Shown here one piece after another: positions 12,441-23,666 of a stretch of 64,000 bases of DNA. A program made the translations under genes and the position numbers. How positions within the stretch are numbered: position 1 is the first letter of the stretch; each line of letters opens with the position of its first letter. The notes beneath the pieces were generated by a model. That model searched no databases, was not told the origin of the DNA, and saw only the letters and a program-made list of their open reading frames with translations. The DNA is from Camarhynchus parvulus (taxonomy: Eukaryota; Chordata; Aves; Passeriformes; Thraupidae), in NCBI RefSeq assembly GCF_901933205.1, contig NC_044600.1, positions 1,178,001 to 1,242,000 of the forward strand, written 5' to 3'.

Positions 12441-13920
12441 ACAGCCCTGGGCAGGTTTCCCAGAGTGGCTCAGAAGCCTGTTGGTGCACTGCTGGGCAGT
12501 GAACATTTCTGCTCTGCTCCAGGTCGCCCAGCACCTCCAGCCCTGGGGTGAAGTTCTGTGCACCTGGGCTTGCTCAGCACGGTGGGAGCTGGCAACAGGA
12601 GGCAGACACTGCTTTGGTTTGGGTCCCTTGCCAGTTCCCCCATCTCAGGGAAGATCAGTGCTCACACCAAACTGGGGAGAGCTGGGCAGGGCCACAGGAC
12701 CTCTCTTTTGTAGCTCAAATGCATTCATCAGAAACTGGTTGGAAGCTTTTCAGGGGCTGCTCAGCTTGTGCTGCTCCTTTCCTGATTTAAGTTCCCCAAG
12801 CTGCATCCATCATCCTAACAGAAAGTGTAAGGGGGATTGCTTTCCCTGCTTCCTTGGTGTAGTTACCTGAGAGTTACCAGGCATGCCCATTAACAGAGGA
12901 AGTGTTTTCTGTGTGACAGACGTGCATGTGGGAGTGCACTGGGTCTGAGCAGGGGTTCCCACACTGCTTTTAGTCCTGCCCGAGCCTCAGCAGAGACCAG
13001 GAGCTAACAGGGGAGAGGAAAACATCCATGGCCTGGTGCTCTTTGCGCTGTGACCTCTGCTCTTCCCCAGCAGCTGCTCTTGACCTGCGTTTTGGAGCTT
13101 GCTACAAACTCCCTGTTTTAGCTCCCCAGCCATTTGTGCAGCTGCCAGGGGGCAGAACCCTCCTGAAGAGCTGGTGGGACACAGTGGACGAGCAGCTTTA
13201 TTCCCTTCAGCATTCACTTCTCCCTGGGAATGCTGGGGGGCTCCTCTCATCCCCACAGGAGAAAAGCGAGCAGTTCAAACCAGTGCCAGAGCAGAAATCT
13301 ACTGGGGCTGTGTCACTCCTGTGAAGAGCACAGGAAGAGGAATTGCTTGCATTTGAGAGAAGCTGTGAGAGATTTCTGGAAGTGTTTCTGGATCAGGAAA
13401 GAGAGACAGATCTGGGATGCATTCAAGACAGATTTCTGAATGCCAGCAGAGGCATTGGGCTGGCTTCAATGACCTGACTGTAAAATGAGGTGGGTAATGC
13501 TGCCAACTCTTTGAAAGAAAGATTATCTGGGTTTATTCCCAGCTGTGCTACACAATCCCCATGTAACTCAGGATGAGTCACTTAAATTCAATTTTCTTCT
13601 GTTTACCTGTCTGAAAAATCAGAGAGCAGAGTAGATAATTTTCTCTACTCAATTCCTATTCAGATTATAAATGCTCTGGTGCAAGATTGCTCCTCCTTTA
13701 TGTGGAGAGCCAAATGCCAGGTCAGAAAGGCTCCTGCCTCAGCTGGAGCCTCTTGTTTCCACCACAATACAAACTACAGCGACTGCTCCCCTCTCCCCTC
13801 CTCTGCCAAAGACTCCCTTCCCAAAACTGGCCCCTGCTGTTCCACCTTCTCCCTGTCCCCTGCTGCTGTCCATGGTGAGCTGCAAGCCGTGTGTTCCCTG
13901 CTCCCCCAGCTTCAACCAAA
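12441..13920. other. Unique sequence, no gene recognised
   Basis: Moderately GC-rich sequence with several overlapping open frames on both strands, the longest 170 codons (12358-12870) and partly inside the preceding array. None shows a domain or family signature. Confidence 0.5.
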
Positions 13921-14062
13921 GCTCCACTTCCACATTTCAATGCCATTTTTTCACTTCTTCCTTCCACATCCCAGCTCCACTTCCACATTTCAATGCCATT
14001 TTTTCACTTCTTCCTTCCACATCCCAGCTCCACTTCCACATTTCAATGCCATTTCTTCCCAA
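13921..14062. repeat. 53-bp tandem repeat, 2.7 copies
   Basis: Units starting gctccacttccacatttcaa lie at 13921, 13974 and 14027, an exact period of 53. The first two units are essentially identical. The third ends early, where the sequence changes to cttcccaagg. Confidence 0.95.
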
Positions 14063-15908
14063 GGAGAAGAAAAGGAAAACCAATTATAGTTGGCTCTTAT
14101 TTTTATTTAAGAGCAAAATCAATGACTTTTATGTAACTTTCCTTGTATTACCATAATGTTAGCAACTTTAGCAAACATCTTGAACCAGAGGAGCTGCCAA
14201 ATTCTCAAGTGGCCACACTTGATTTATAAGCTGCAATTATGTTTGTCAGCTGATAACCAAAGACCAGATCAGCCTTCACCAACTCAGTGGATTGGAAGTG
14301 AATATTTTATTACCTTTAGCCAATCTTTCTTTTCAGATACAAAGTGCTTTTCAGATACAAAGTGCTTTTCAGACACAAGGCAGCGACTTTTCTAACGAGC
14401 AGCAGGAGATGATTCTTGGTCAGGGGCAGGAGCTGAATGCCTCTGTCACGTGGCAGTGCTCAGAAATCACAAAAGCAATTCTTCTAACCTTTCTAATACT
14501 TGAAAGGGGGCTCAAAGAGCTGCTCTCCACACACTTCTGGACTGTTAAACTTCTTTTCAGGACTCTCCTGCCCTAGCAGTGTCATTCACAGCCTGATTTT
14601 TTGCTATGGACACAGAACTGTGCAAACAATCTCTGTTTCTTCTGGATGCCTCTGCCTACCAACCCTACAGTCTGGATGCACTATGACAAAAGAATCCTAG
14701 GTGAGCTCCAAAAGCAAATTAACTTTCCATTTTTAGATAATAACTTCCTGGAAAAAAAATAAAGCAAGCTCTTCTTCCTGTAGTTCACAGTAAGATTGAC
14801 ATTCACTGAAAATCACTGCTCATTTCAAACATATTCTTTTACTGCAAAGACTTGATCCATGGTGCATGCTGGGGTAAGATACCACTGCAGAGCCCAATTT
14901 CCACAAAAACACAGTGAAATTAAAATCAAAATTAAAAAGAGAGCGAGGTCTACCTGGAGCAGGAGTTCTAGGATAACCAAGAATAAAGATTCAGCAGAGG
15001 GATGTGAGTGTGATGTCAGTGCTGCAATCTGGAGCAAGTGCTGCTTTTTGGAACTTAATAACAGTGAATGTCAAATTCTTCAGGAAAGGAATTTGCAAAG
15101 TCCTGGTAACAAGTCTGCTGAGGAGCTAAATCACAGTACATTCACCACAGTAGATTATCTGTCACACACAAAATCAGTACTTTCCAAGTCACCTCCTAGC
15201 ATGGCTCAATATATAGACACAGATAAAAATATTTACAAACCCCCAGCATATCCAGCACCCTGACACCACTTTCTTAACTGGTTTGTAACTTCAGGCTTTA
15301 AAGGGAGGCTCTGCAACAAGCAATCTTACACTGGCCTGACAATAATTAAATTAGCCATTTATATGAAATCCACCATTTTCATTGGCCAGATAATAAGAAG
15401 GAATGGAGAAAACAGCAGCTGGATCATACTCCAAACAGAAGCCAGCCCCCTCCAAACCTATCTGGAGGGATCAAATTCCTAAGCTGGGGAAAGTCAGATA
15501 AGCTGGTTCTCATCCCAGACAGGCACAAATCAGGGCTAAACCTGCCCAAACCAGAGCAGGGTGTTCATCACAGTGATGGAATCAGCGGGATGGGAACAAG
15601 GAAAGCAGTGTTAATGAGATTAGGGCCCATCCAAATGGTCCCACATCCATGCAAAGGGGTAATCAGGCTCTTCTCAGCCAACTCTGCATTATCACTGCAC
15701 AGCAGATGCTGCAGCACGTGCTGATGGAAGGAGCAGGGTGGGTAGGGAGCATACTCCTGTCCACTGCTGGGTGATGGATGAGGAAAGAGTAAAACAGAAT
15801 CACCACTGGACAGGAATAAAAGTACAGCTTAGATGTGAGGGAGAGCTGGGACTGAAGCTGTCAGCCCCAAAACAAGTGAGGATGGCATCACAGTGCTTGG
15901 CAGGGTAA
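14063..15908. other. Unique sequence with one short repeat, no gene recognised
   Basis: Apart from the small 18-bp repeat at 14331 this is non-repetitive sequence. A + strand open frame at 14859-15263 (134 codons, Lys- and Ser-rich) shows no domain I recognise. No RNA gene is visible. Confidence 0.5.
14331..14378. repeat. 18-bp tandem repeat, 2.7 copies
   Basis: The unit tttcagatacaaagtgct repeats at 14331, 14349 and, partially, 14367 (gacac in place of gatac). Confidence 0.93.
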
Positions 15909-16725
15909 CACCAACATGCCTGATGAACAGCAACATGCCTGATGAACAGCAACATGCCTGATGAACACCAACGTGCCTGATGAACACCAACGTGCCTGAT
16001 GAACAGCAACATGCCTGATGAACACCAACATGCCTGATGAACACCAACATGCCTGATGAACACCAACGTGCCTGATGAACACCAACATGCCTGATGAACA
16101 CCAACATGCCTAATGAACACCAACATGCCTGATGAACACCAACGTGCCTGATGAACAGCAACATGCCTGATGAACACCAACGTGCCTGATGAACACCAAC
16201 ATGCCTGATGAACACCAATGTGCCTGATGAACACCAACATGCCTGATGAACACCAACATGCCTAATGAACACCAACATGCCTGATGAACACCAACGTGCC
16301 TGATGAACGCAACATGCCTGATGAACACCAATGTGCCTGATGAACACCAACGTGCCTGATGAACACCAACATGCCTAATGAACAGCAACATGCCTGATGA
16401 ACACCAACGTGCCTGATGAACACCAACGTGCCTGATGAACACCAACGTGCCTGATGAACAGCAACATGCCTGATGAACACCAACGTGCCTGATGAACACC
16501 AACATGCCTAATGAACAGCAACATGCCTGATGAACACCAACATGCCTAATGAACAGCAACATGCCTGATGAACACCAATGTGCCTGATGAACACCAACGT
16601 GCCTGATGAACACCAACGTGCCTGATGAACAGCAACATGCCTGATGAACACCAACGTGCCTGATGAACACCAACATGCCTAATGAACACCAACATGCCTG
16701 ATGAACACCAACATGCCTAATGAAA
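15909..16725. repeat. Large 19-bp minisatellite, 43 units
   Basis: I count 43 head-to-tail units with consensus acRtgcctgatgaacacca. One unit (near 16308) lacks a base; the rest keep the 19-base period. Variation is limited to a few sites. One dinucleotide is CA in 26 units, CG in 14 and TG in 3. The tract aacacc is replaced by aacagc before nine units, and cctgatg reads cctaatg in seven. The minus strand has no stop codon in any frame within the unit, so three overlapping frames of up to 206 codons arise. These are not genes. Confidence 0.97.
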
Positions 16726-18561
16726 AGCAAAATTTCAATTTGACATCACTCAGTCGAAAGGTATTGGCCCAACTAAAATGTTGAGCCACAGGTACATGGA
16801 ATTATTGTTATTCTAAATATTTTCTGATTCAGTTTGCCTGTAATGCTGGATGAAGCCTGAGCAAGCAGGGTGTGTGCAGCCTTGGTGCAGCACTCACATC
16901 CACACATACAGATCTGCCTGGGGCCACCACCTGTGGCTCTCTGGAGGGCAGAAATGGCACTTCTGGAGGGTGTTCAGTGCACAGTGACCAAACCTGGCCC
17001 TGGAACTGAGGGGAGGACAATGCACAGGGGCAGAAGCACTGGCTGGGAAAGAGAGGAGGCAGCTGCTGGTGTGAGCAGGCTCTGTACCCATCCCAGAGGT
17101 GATGTCTGTCTGTCTGTAGGCTTGGGGACTGAGGCACTCATCCCAGAACCTGGTACAGTGTGAGCCTCCCACCCCCTGGTGCTGCCCTGGCAGAGGGTGT
17201 GCACTGAGTCTGGCACTGCACTTACAAGCAGCAGGAAGGTGGATCCCAAAGGAAGGGCTCACAGGTACCATCACTGAATCATCATGAACTTCCATGCTGC
17301 CCCTGAGCCCCAGTCCCTGCGCAGCTGGAGTGACCACAGGTGTAAAATGGAAACAGCTCCCTGCTGCAGTGTCCCTGGATACAGCTGAAATCCCTTTTTG
17401 TGCTTGCCTGAGATGCAGCAGCACACCCCTGCAGCTGCCACTCCTCCCTGCTGGGGCTCTGGGGCTCACACTTCACCTCACTGTGCTTTAACCATGATGG
17501 CAACAGGTCCAAAACCACGTCCAAAACCACAGCAGAGCTCTGGGAGGTGGAGCAAGGTCCAGGTCCTGTCCCAGGGATGGCACAAACAGACCTTGAACTG
17601 CACTTTGGGGAGGAGGCTCACTCAGGTGATTGGCAGAGGTGCTTAATTCAAAGTGGGGGCTGGTTTTAGCACAGTCCCCCTGGTTTTGGGAGGATTGCAC
17701 AGGAATTCGTCCTTCTGGGCGTGCTTTGCCAAATTAAGCTGTGGAGAACTATTTCCATAGTTTGAATGGAGATGTAACAGCTTCCTACATTGAGGTAATT
17801 TAATTCTCTGTCTAACAGACAGGAAAATCCTTTCAGTGAATTATATCAATGTCTAGCTTTTCTTATATGCTGCCAGTGCAGGTTTCCTGTAACACAATGG
17901 CCAGAACTGTGAAATTTCAAGATATTTGCCAGGCAACTTGGAGCTACAAACGATGCTGTAGCTGCAGCCCCTGCTTGGCTGGTAGACCTGAAAAGCCACG
18001 CTGATCCTTGCTGAGTGCAGTGAGATGTGACCTCCACTTTGTCACTGCACCTCCTTTCTTTAGATCGTTTTTGCCATTCAGAGCGCTGGCAATCTCTGTG
18101 GCTAGGTGAGCACAGCAATGCTCAGGCTGGGAGGTGTGGGGCCTCTGGAAGGTGTGGCAGGGAATGCAGCACTAGAAGCACCCGGAGGAGATTACAGGAA
18201 GGGAGATGTGGCATTACAGGAGTGTTTGAGAGGCAGCACGAGGAGCAGATATGCAGTGTAAGGAGATCACTGCCATAGCACCATAAAGAGCACTCAGCAT
18301 TGAGGGAAGATGGAGAGATACAGCAAAGCAGAGAATTGCCCTGCAGAGTGTCTGAGTGATGGCACGAGGAAAGGAGATAGGGGATATCCCTGAACTTCTT
18401 ATCAGAACTGCAGAATTCACCACCACTGCAAGGTGTTCAGGAAAATCTGCCTTTCCCTGGGTGCTGGGGGGCTGGGATGAGCAGGGAAAGGCTGTGGCAG
18501 CTCTGGGGTTCCTCAGCCATGAGCTCTGACTGGAACGTGCTGGGGGAAGCCTGAGGCTGCA
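16726..18561. other. Unique sequence, no gene recognised
   Basis: GC-moderate sequence with overlapping frames on both strands, the longest 191 codons on the minus strand (16894-17469), none with a recognised domain. A 12-base word (gtccaaaaccac) is duplicated in tandem near 17508-17531. Confidence 0.5.
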
Positions 18562-18683
18562 AGGTGCTGAGCACCTTCAGCAGTGACTGACAGCAGGGAC
18601 AGCCCTTACAGAGGTGCTGAGCACCTTCAGCAGGGACTGACAGCAGGGACAGCAGGGACAGCCCTTACAGAGGTGCTGAGCAG
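18562..18683. repeat. 50-bp tandem duplication with nested 9-bp repeat
   Basis: Units starting aggtgctgagcaccttcagc lie at 18562 and 18612, and the third start is at 18671. The second unit is 59 bases because cagggacag is itself duplicated. Confidence 0.9.
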
Positions 18684-19536
18684 CCACAATTCCACTGGAG
18701 CCACTCAGACCCTCAGGGAGCCACCACCTCTGAAAAATCAAGTTGTGGGAGCTGAAGGCACCCAGCAGGCTCTGCTCTGAAGTGTCACATCAGGGACATG
18801 ACAGCAAAATGGAATAAAATCTCTCTCCACACACACGGGCAAGCACATGCACACGCACACACAGACTGACACTGCCGCACTTCTCCATCTTCCCTTGTTA
18901 AAGTGATAATAAAATTATAAAAGAAATTATAAATTAAAAATTATAATTATCAACCAGCAACATTTAGTGAGGGCAATCAGGGAAGTGGTAATTATCACAG
19001 CGGGTCTGAACACCTCTGGTGGCCACAGAATGGAAAGGAAATACAGCATATCTTGAAAAGCAGTACAAACATGAAAACTGTCCTCTTAGCCACAGCAACC
19101 TGCTTTTGAATGTTTCATTCCTGCTTTAATAATATTTCATTCCTGCTTTAATAACCAGCAATGGTGAATTGCAGCACAGCTGTGCACGTGCCTTGGGATG
19201 AGAGAAATTCTCCTCTTGCATCCACCAAACAGGTCAAACCCTGATATTCACACCAGGTCAGAACTTACAGCAACCCTCCCTCTCTGGGCTGAGCACTCCC
19301 TACCCCTGCCAAAGCTCCATCCCACCCTTCAGGGCAAAGGCTTTGGGCAGGAAGGATGCTGAGCAAGTGCAGGGAGGCAGCAGTGATGGAGTGTGGCTCA
19401 GACACAGCCGGAGCTCTCATTCTGCTGGGGCAGGGCAAAGGAAAACCCCTGGTGCCACAACCCTGGCATGGTGAGAGGGATGTGGGGCAGCTTGGGGAGC
19501 GCACACACTGCAGCAGAGCCAAACACCTTCCCTCCC
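18684..19536. other. Unique sequence with small simple repeats, no gene recognised
   Basis: A CA-rich stretch lies at about 18826-18866 and an AT-rich stretch (ttataaaagaaattataaat) at about 18910-18950. A 22-base unit (tttcattcctgctttaataa plus two bases) is duplicated at 19113 and 19135. No gene is recognised. Confidence 0.6.
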
Positions 19537-19561
19537 AAACTGGCTTTTACCAAGTGTGGTG
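19537..19561. repeat. Left copy of 25-bp direct repeat flanking the mitochondrial insertion
   Basis: This 25-base word starts aaactggcttttac and ends aagtgtggtg. It recurs at 19983-20007 with one mismatch (ttaccaag here, ttactaag there). Sequence between the copies is mitochondrial. Confidence 0.9.
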
Positions 19562-19712
19562 TTTGGGCTCTTTCGGCCTTGCATGTGGCTTAGGATTTGT
19601 GCTCTACTAGCGTGAGGAAGGCTGCTGTGATTGAGACTGGAAGGGCATAGGAGAGGGCTATGATGAGGCTGATTAAGAGAGGGCAGTTGGTCAGGGGGAT
19701 GGTTTGGGTTAA
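19562..19712 (-). pseudogene. ND1 5' fragment, frameshifted
   Basis: On the minus strand, after tRNA-Leu, the codons read as the amino-terminal membrane segment of NADH dehydrogenase subunit 1: a segment close to NCPLLISLIMALSYALP is followed by a stretch ending FLTLVE. Just after LVE a base appears to be missing compared with the usual ND1 reading (caaaatcc becomes caaatcc). This brings a TAA into frame; in the shifted frame the R-K-x-P-N motif can still be read at the insert's edge. In the mitochondrion ND1 is a core proton-pumping subunit of complex I; this copy cannot encode it. Confidence 0.9.
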
Positions 19713-19786
19713 GCTAGGGAGAGGATTTGAACCTCTGAGTTAAAGGACTTAAGCCTTTTGCATTTTCTGAGCTCTGCCACGCTAGC
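19713..19786 (-). pseudogene. tRNA-Leu(UUR) mitochondrial pseudogene
   Basis: The 74-base segment on the minus strand begins gctagcgtggcagagc and ends aatcctctccctagc. The acceptor arms pair at six of seven positions, with one C-C mismatch. The anticodon loop cttaagt contains TAA, fitting the UUR leucine tRNA. The T arm agagg-ttcaaat-cctct is intact. Its position between 16S and ND1 confirms identity. The wording tggcagagc overlaps the region known in vertebrate mitochondria as the mTERF termination site. It is embedded in nuclear DNA and unlikely to be used. Confidence 0.93.
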
Positions 19787-19982
19787 TGCTCCTTTTCTTG
19801 GACGTGGTGTGGTGTGAGAGCCTTTTGTAGTTTAGTTGTTTTCATTACTTAAGGCAAAGGCTTGCCTGTGGTATTGGCCTCACTTTTCCTATCCTTTCGT
19901 ACTGGGAAGAGTTCATCATAGATAGAAACCGACCTGGATTGCTCCGGCCTGAACTCAGACCACGTAGGACTGTTAATCTGTT
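19787..19982 (-). pseudogene. Mitochondrial 16S rRNA 3' fragment
   Basis: About 196 bases of the 3' end of the large-subunit mitochondrial rRNA, including part of the conserved peptidyl-transferase/sarcin-ricin neighbourhood (cagtacga-type word) and the terminal stretch running into tRNA-Leu. The far edge (near 19975-19982) reads gattaacagtcc on the minus strand as in 16S. It then leaves mitochondrial similarity at the direct repeat. Confidence 0.93.
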
Positions 19983-20007
19983 AAACTGGCTTTTACTAAG
20001 TGTGGTG
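19983..20007. repeat. Right copy of 25-bp direct repeat flanking the mitochondrial insertion
   Basis: Matches the left copy at 24 of 25 positions. Confidence 0.9.
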
Positions 20008-23000
20008 AGTGGCCTTTCCCACAGGTTTGTCTCCTTTTCCCCCATGCCCTCACACAGCCTGTGAGTCCCCTGATTTCTGCCAGCCCAGCTCTGACGGACC
20101 TGCTGTGCCAGGCGCCGCGGGCTCAGCGCTCTGCTCACAGGGCTCTTCCTTTGGAATTGCTGCCCTGCTCCTGCTGCAGCAGCACAGAGAGCCCTGGGAG
20201 CTCCCCAGCAGCTCCAGCCTGCGTGGGGCAGCTCAGCCTGGCACGTTCTCAGGGCTCTCTGGAGGGATTCCTTCTGCAGCTCTGAGTAGACACTTGACAA
20301 AACTCCGTCTCAGAACTCAGCCACAAGCTGATCTTTTCTTTGGGACTCAATCCCTAAAGATCACAAGAAGGGCTCTTCAAACTTGGATTAGTGCAATTTG
20401 CCTTTTCCACCTTTCTTTTGTAGTTTTAAAAACTGCTCTTATACAATTCCTTTTGCAAGAAGTGCAGCACTTCTCAAACCTGAATATAAAATTAACTGGA
20501 AATACTAACCCTGTAAAATGACTGCTCTTACTGATCAGCCCTCAGATGTATTCTGATGTCTCTTCCCTCCTGTACAACATGAAATGCAGTTCCACTTGGC
20601 TCAGAGCGATGCCTCTTCATGGCAGCACTTTCCATAACATTTGAGAGAGCCAGACCAGTCAGTCAAAGCCTTTTCTCACCCTGCTGTCTCTCCAGGCTCC
20701 TTGCCTTAGACAAGGAGATTTCTGAAGCAGTGTCAAGGTTACAGAGAATTCTTGGAGCTCTGGAGAAGCTGGAGGGAAGGAGTTCTGTGGGCTGTGCCCA
20801 TCAGAGGAGCTGCTGGAGCATCCCCGGGGCTGGGGAGCTCTCAGGGGAGCAGAACAGAGCCAGGAACCTGCAGCTCCAGGGCCATGGCCAGGGGGGCAGG
20901 GGGCTCTGGGGGGGAAATGAGCTGAAATGAGCTGAAATGAGCTGAAATGAGCTGAAATGAGCTGTCAGCTCCCTCGTGTTGCTGTGCCCTGCAGGATGGA
21001 ACCATCGGGACCATCCCTGATCCCAGCCCTGCTGGCTCCTGGTCTGGGGAGGACTCTGCTGTACAGGAGAGCTGCTCAGAGATCAGAATAAGCACGATAC
21101 CAGCTCAGCTGACTGCAGCAAATCTGGTTTTTCCACCTTTTAACGTCTGTGGCATGGCTCTGGATCAGGCACAGGTTCCCCGCTCGGGCTCACTGGGGCT
21201 CAGAGCACAGAATGTCACGGGCTCTCTGCCTTCTGCTGATCTGTCCCTCATTCTGCTGCGTATTTGTTTATCATTAGCACAAACGATGATGGGTGTCTGT
21301 ACGATCTGAACAACCTTTCCTCTAGCAGCATCATCTCAGTCTTTTTTCTCTCTAAGCTGCAGTTCACTACAAGGGCTGCGACAGCTTTTATGTTTAACAG
21401 AATCTTTAGTCTGGCAATCATGATTAACTCGTCTCTACAGAGAAGTGCTATTTTAATAAGACCAAGTGAAGAGTTCTAAGAAAATCTTTTCCTTTCTTTT
21501 CTATTTTTTTTTTTTTTAGAAGACTTAGACATCTAAGAATTAAGAGTCTGTAACTAAAGTTTAGGTACAGCATAGCCAATTCTTCTGTTGGCCCCTTGAA
21601 ATATTCTGGAAGGTTTCCAGCAGACCCAATTATTTCAAATAAGCTTCAGAAGTTACATTAAGGGCAGCGTAACAGAATCTGTGAATGTATTCAGTCTGTG
21701 CCTCGCCTTCTTCTGACCTCTGATTTATTTCCAAATAAAATATTTAACATAACTTTTTCTAATTTTTATAGCAGCTTCCGGGGCTCAGGCACTGACATTA
21801 TTTGACATGTAAATTATCCCAAAAATTTAATAGCTTCTTTAGGGTCACGGTTATGTTTTGGAGCAATAATGAATTAGGAAACCTTATTCCACTATGCTTA
21901 GCTTAGTAAGATATTGTCCTTTCTTAGGAGACTCTTAAAAAGCTTCATAAACAAGAGCATGCCTGTACTAGCCTCCTTCTCCTGGAAGTGAAGCAATTGT
22001 CCTAAAAAGCCAAACGTCCTCCTCAGAGCCTGAGAGAGAGCAGCGCCAGGAAAGGTGAGAAACGAGGTGATCCAAGTGCCAGAAACCACCTGGTGTCCCC
22101 TAATATCCTTCACACCAAGGTAAATCCCTCTTTGTTACACGGGCAGCTTTGGAAATTAAAAAATAATGACACAGAAGGAAAGCAAACACAAGTCTGCATC
22201 TCCCTCACCCCTCTTCCCTCCCCAGCCCACAGCCCAGTGCTGCTGGATGTCTGGCCTGAGGTTCAGGATTCAGCCAACACCTGCCCCCAGTTTCTGCAGA
22301 GGGCGAGGTCAGGCTGGGAACAGCTGGAGAAAGAAGAGAAAAGCACAGCAGGGCTCCTGCTGGTCAGGCTTCCATCACACACACCATGCCATACAGAAAC
22401 ACTGGTAATAAGGAACATAACTGAAGGAGAAATCTGGAGTCCCTAATAACTGTGTACCTCCAAAGCCTGTACAGTGTTTTTTGGCTGGTTTTATTGGAAA
22501 CCCTGCAGAAATTGATCTGAGAGCAAAGCAAGGGCGGGGGGCACGGCCCTGCTTTTGACACAACTTTAGCCTGCTCCAGTGTTCAGCTCCAGCCAGACCT
22601 GACACACCACAAAAATCAATATTCAGCAGAGGTCTCTGATGTTTCCACAAGGTAGGAAGAGTAAAGGAGAGGCAGAAGAGGCTGTAACCAGTGTGAATCT
22701 CGAGCTGGACCGGTCAGCCAGCTTCCCAAAGAAACTCATCCCTTCTGTGGTGGGAGGAGATTTCTGGTCCTTGCTCCCCTTGTAAAATTCATTCGTGCAC
22801 GAGCAGTATGAGATAATCACATTGGAACTGGATCAGTGGAGAAGTGTGAAAAATGTGGCAGCATTCAAGTTCCTGTTTGAGAAGAGGCATTTACCAGTCT
22901 TGGGAGAGAGAGAATAAGAAAGTGTATAATTCAACATTTCCTTTTGATCTATAAACTACTTTTTTCTTCTGAGTTAATTTGCTTAAAAAATGCACAAAGA

Positions 23001-23666
23001 GGGAGGGCAAAGCAGAAAGTAAATGTGCTAAAATGTTTGACAGAAATTCAAATGTTTGTGAAGAAATGCGTTTGTTATTCCACGCACAGAGAGCATCAGT
23101 ATTTGCTTTGCTTACTTGGGCGCATAAATCTAATGGCAGGAGGATCTGAGCACAGCGTTAGGCTGGAGAAATGCACAGAGCTGATGGCCTCTGTGCCCGG
23201 GAGGAACCAGATCCCCTCCAGGAGCAGCCCTGCAGGGGCAGAGCGAGGCACTCACGCTGCTGTGCACGGGGGCAAGCCTGGCTCCTCACAGATATTGCTT
23301 CATCCAGCAAACGACTGCAGGCTGAGCCGATGGAGCCACAGAATGGGAGCACTGTGCTGTGAATTCCCACACAGAAAACACGGCCTGGGGAAATGACAAA
23401 ATATGGGTAACACCCCAAGTAAAACAGTTAAAGCAGCTCTGTTGGAGCAGAAGAAGTGTAAAGAAGGTGCCACCAGCAGCACTGGGCTGCCCGGCCTCTT
23501 CCTAATGAGAATTTGGTTTAATGCCATGGATGGAAACACCGCATGAGCTCCACTGAGAAATGGGGAAGGATTAAAAATGCTGCTGCTCCCCTGAGCCAGC
23601 CTCTCTCTGTGAGTGCAGGGCCAGAGAGCTGGGGGCAATTCCTGGGGTCAGCAGGATGGGTGGGCA
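20008..23666. other. Unique sequence, no gene recognised
   Basis: A locally CpG-containing GC-rich stretch lies at about 20085-20135. Poly-T runs near 21510. Open frames reach 170 codons on the + strand at 20009-20521 without any domain I recognise. The small gaaatgagct array at 20914 is listed separately. Confidence 0.5.
20914..20963. repeat. 10-bp tandem repeat (gaaatgagct), five copies
   Basis: Five perfect consecutive copies of gaaatgagct. Confidence 0.95.

Larger units (their letters stand above)
19562..19982 (-). pseudogene. Nuclear mitochondrial DNA insertion (NUMT): 16S rRNA, tRNA-Leu(UUR), ND1
   Basis: Read on the minus strand this is about 421 bases of mitochondrial DNA in the standard vertebrate order: the 3' end of 16S rRNA, tRNA-Leu(UUR), then the start of ND1. 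In the 16S part the highly conserved words gttcagaccggag-like, aatccaggtcggtttctatc and cagtacgaaagga-like are visible in reverse complement. The tRNA follows, then ND1 codons. The insert is bounded on both sides by copies of a 25-bp direct repeat, so its ends are well defined. It is a non-functional copy. Confidence 0.95.

Noticed and set aside
15909..16725. CRISPR-like regular repeat
   Set aside because: Repeats are directly adjacent with no unique spacers, and the genome is eukaryotic.
15800..16730. Overlapping minus-strand open frames up to 206 codons (Val/His/Cys/Trp-rich)
   Set aside because: They follow entirely from a 19-bp unit with no stop codon in any minus-strand frame. All three frames are open, which is not how a real gene looks.
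19713..19786. A functional leucine tRNA gene
   Set aside because: It is a mitochondrial-type tRNA in a nuclear insert next to fragments of 16S and ND1.
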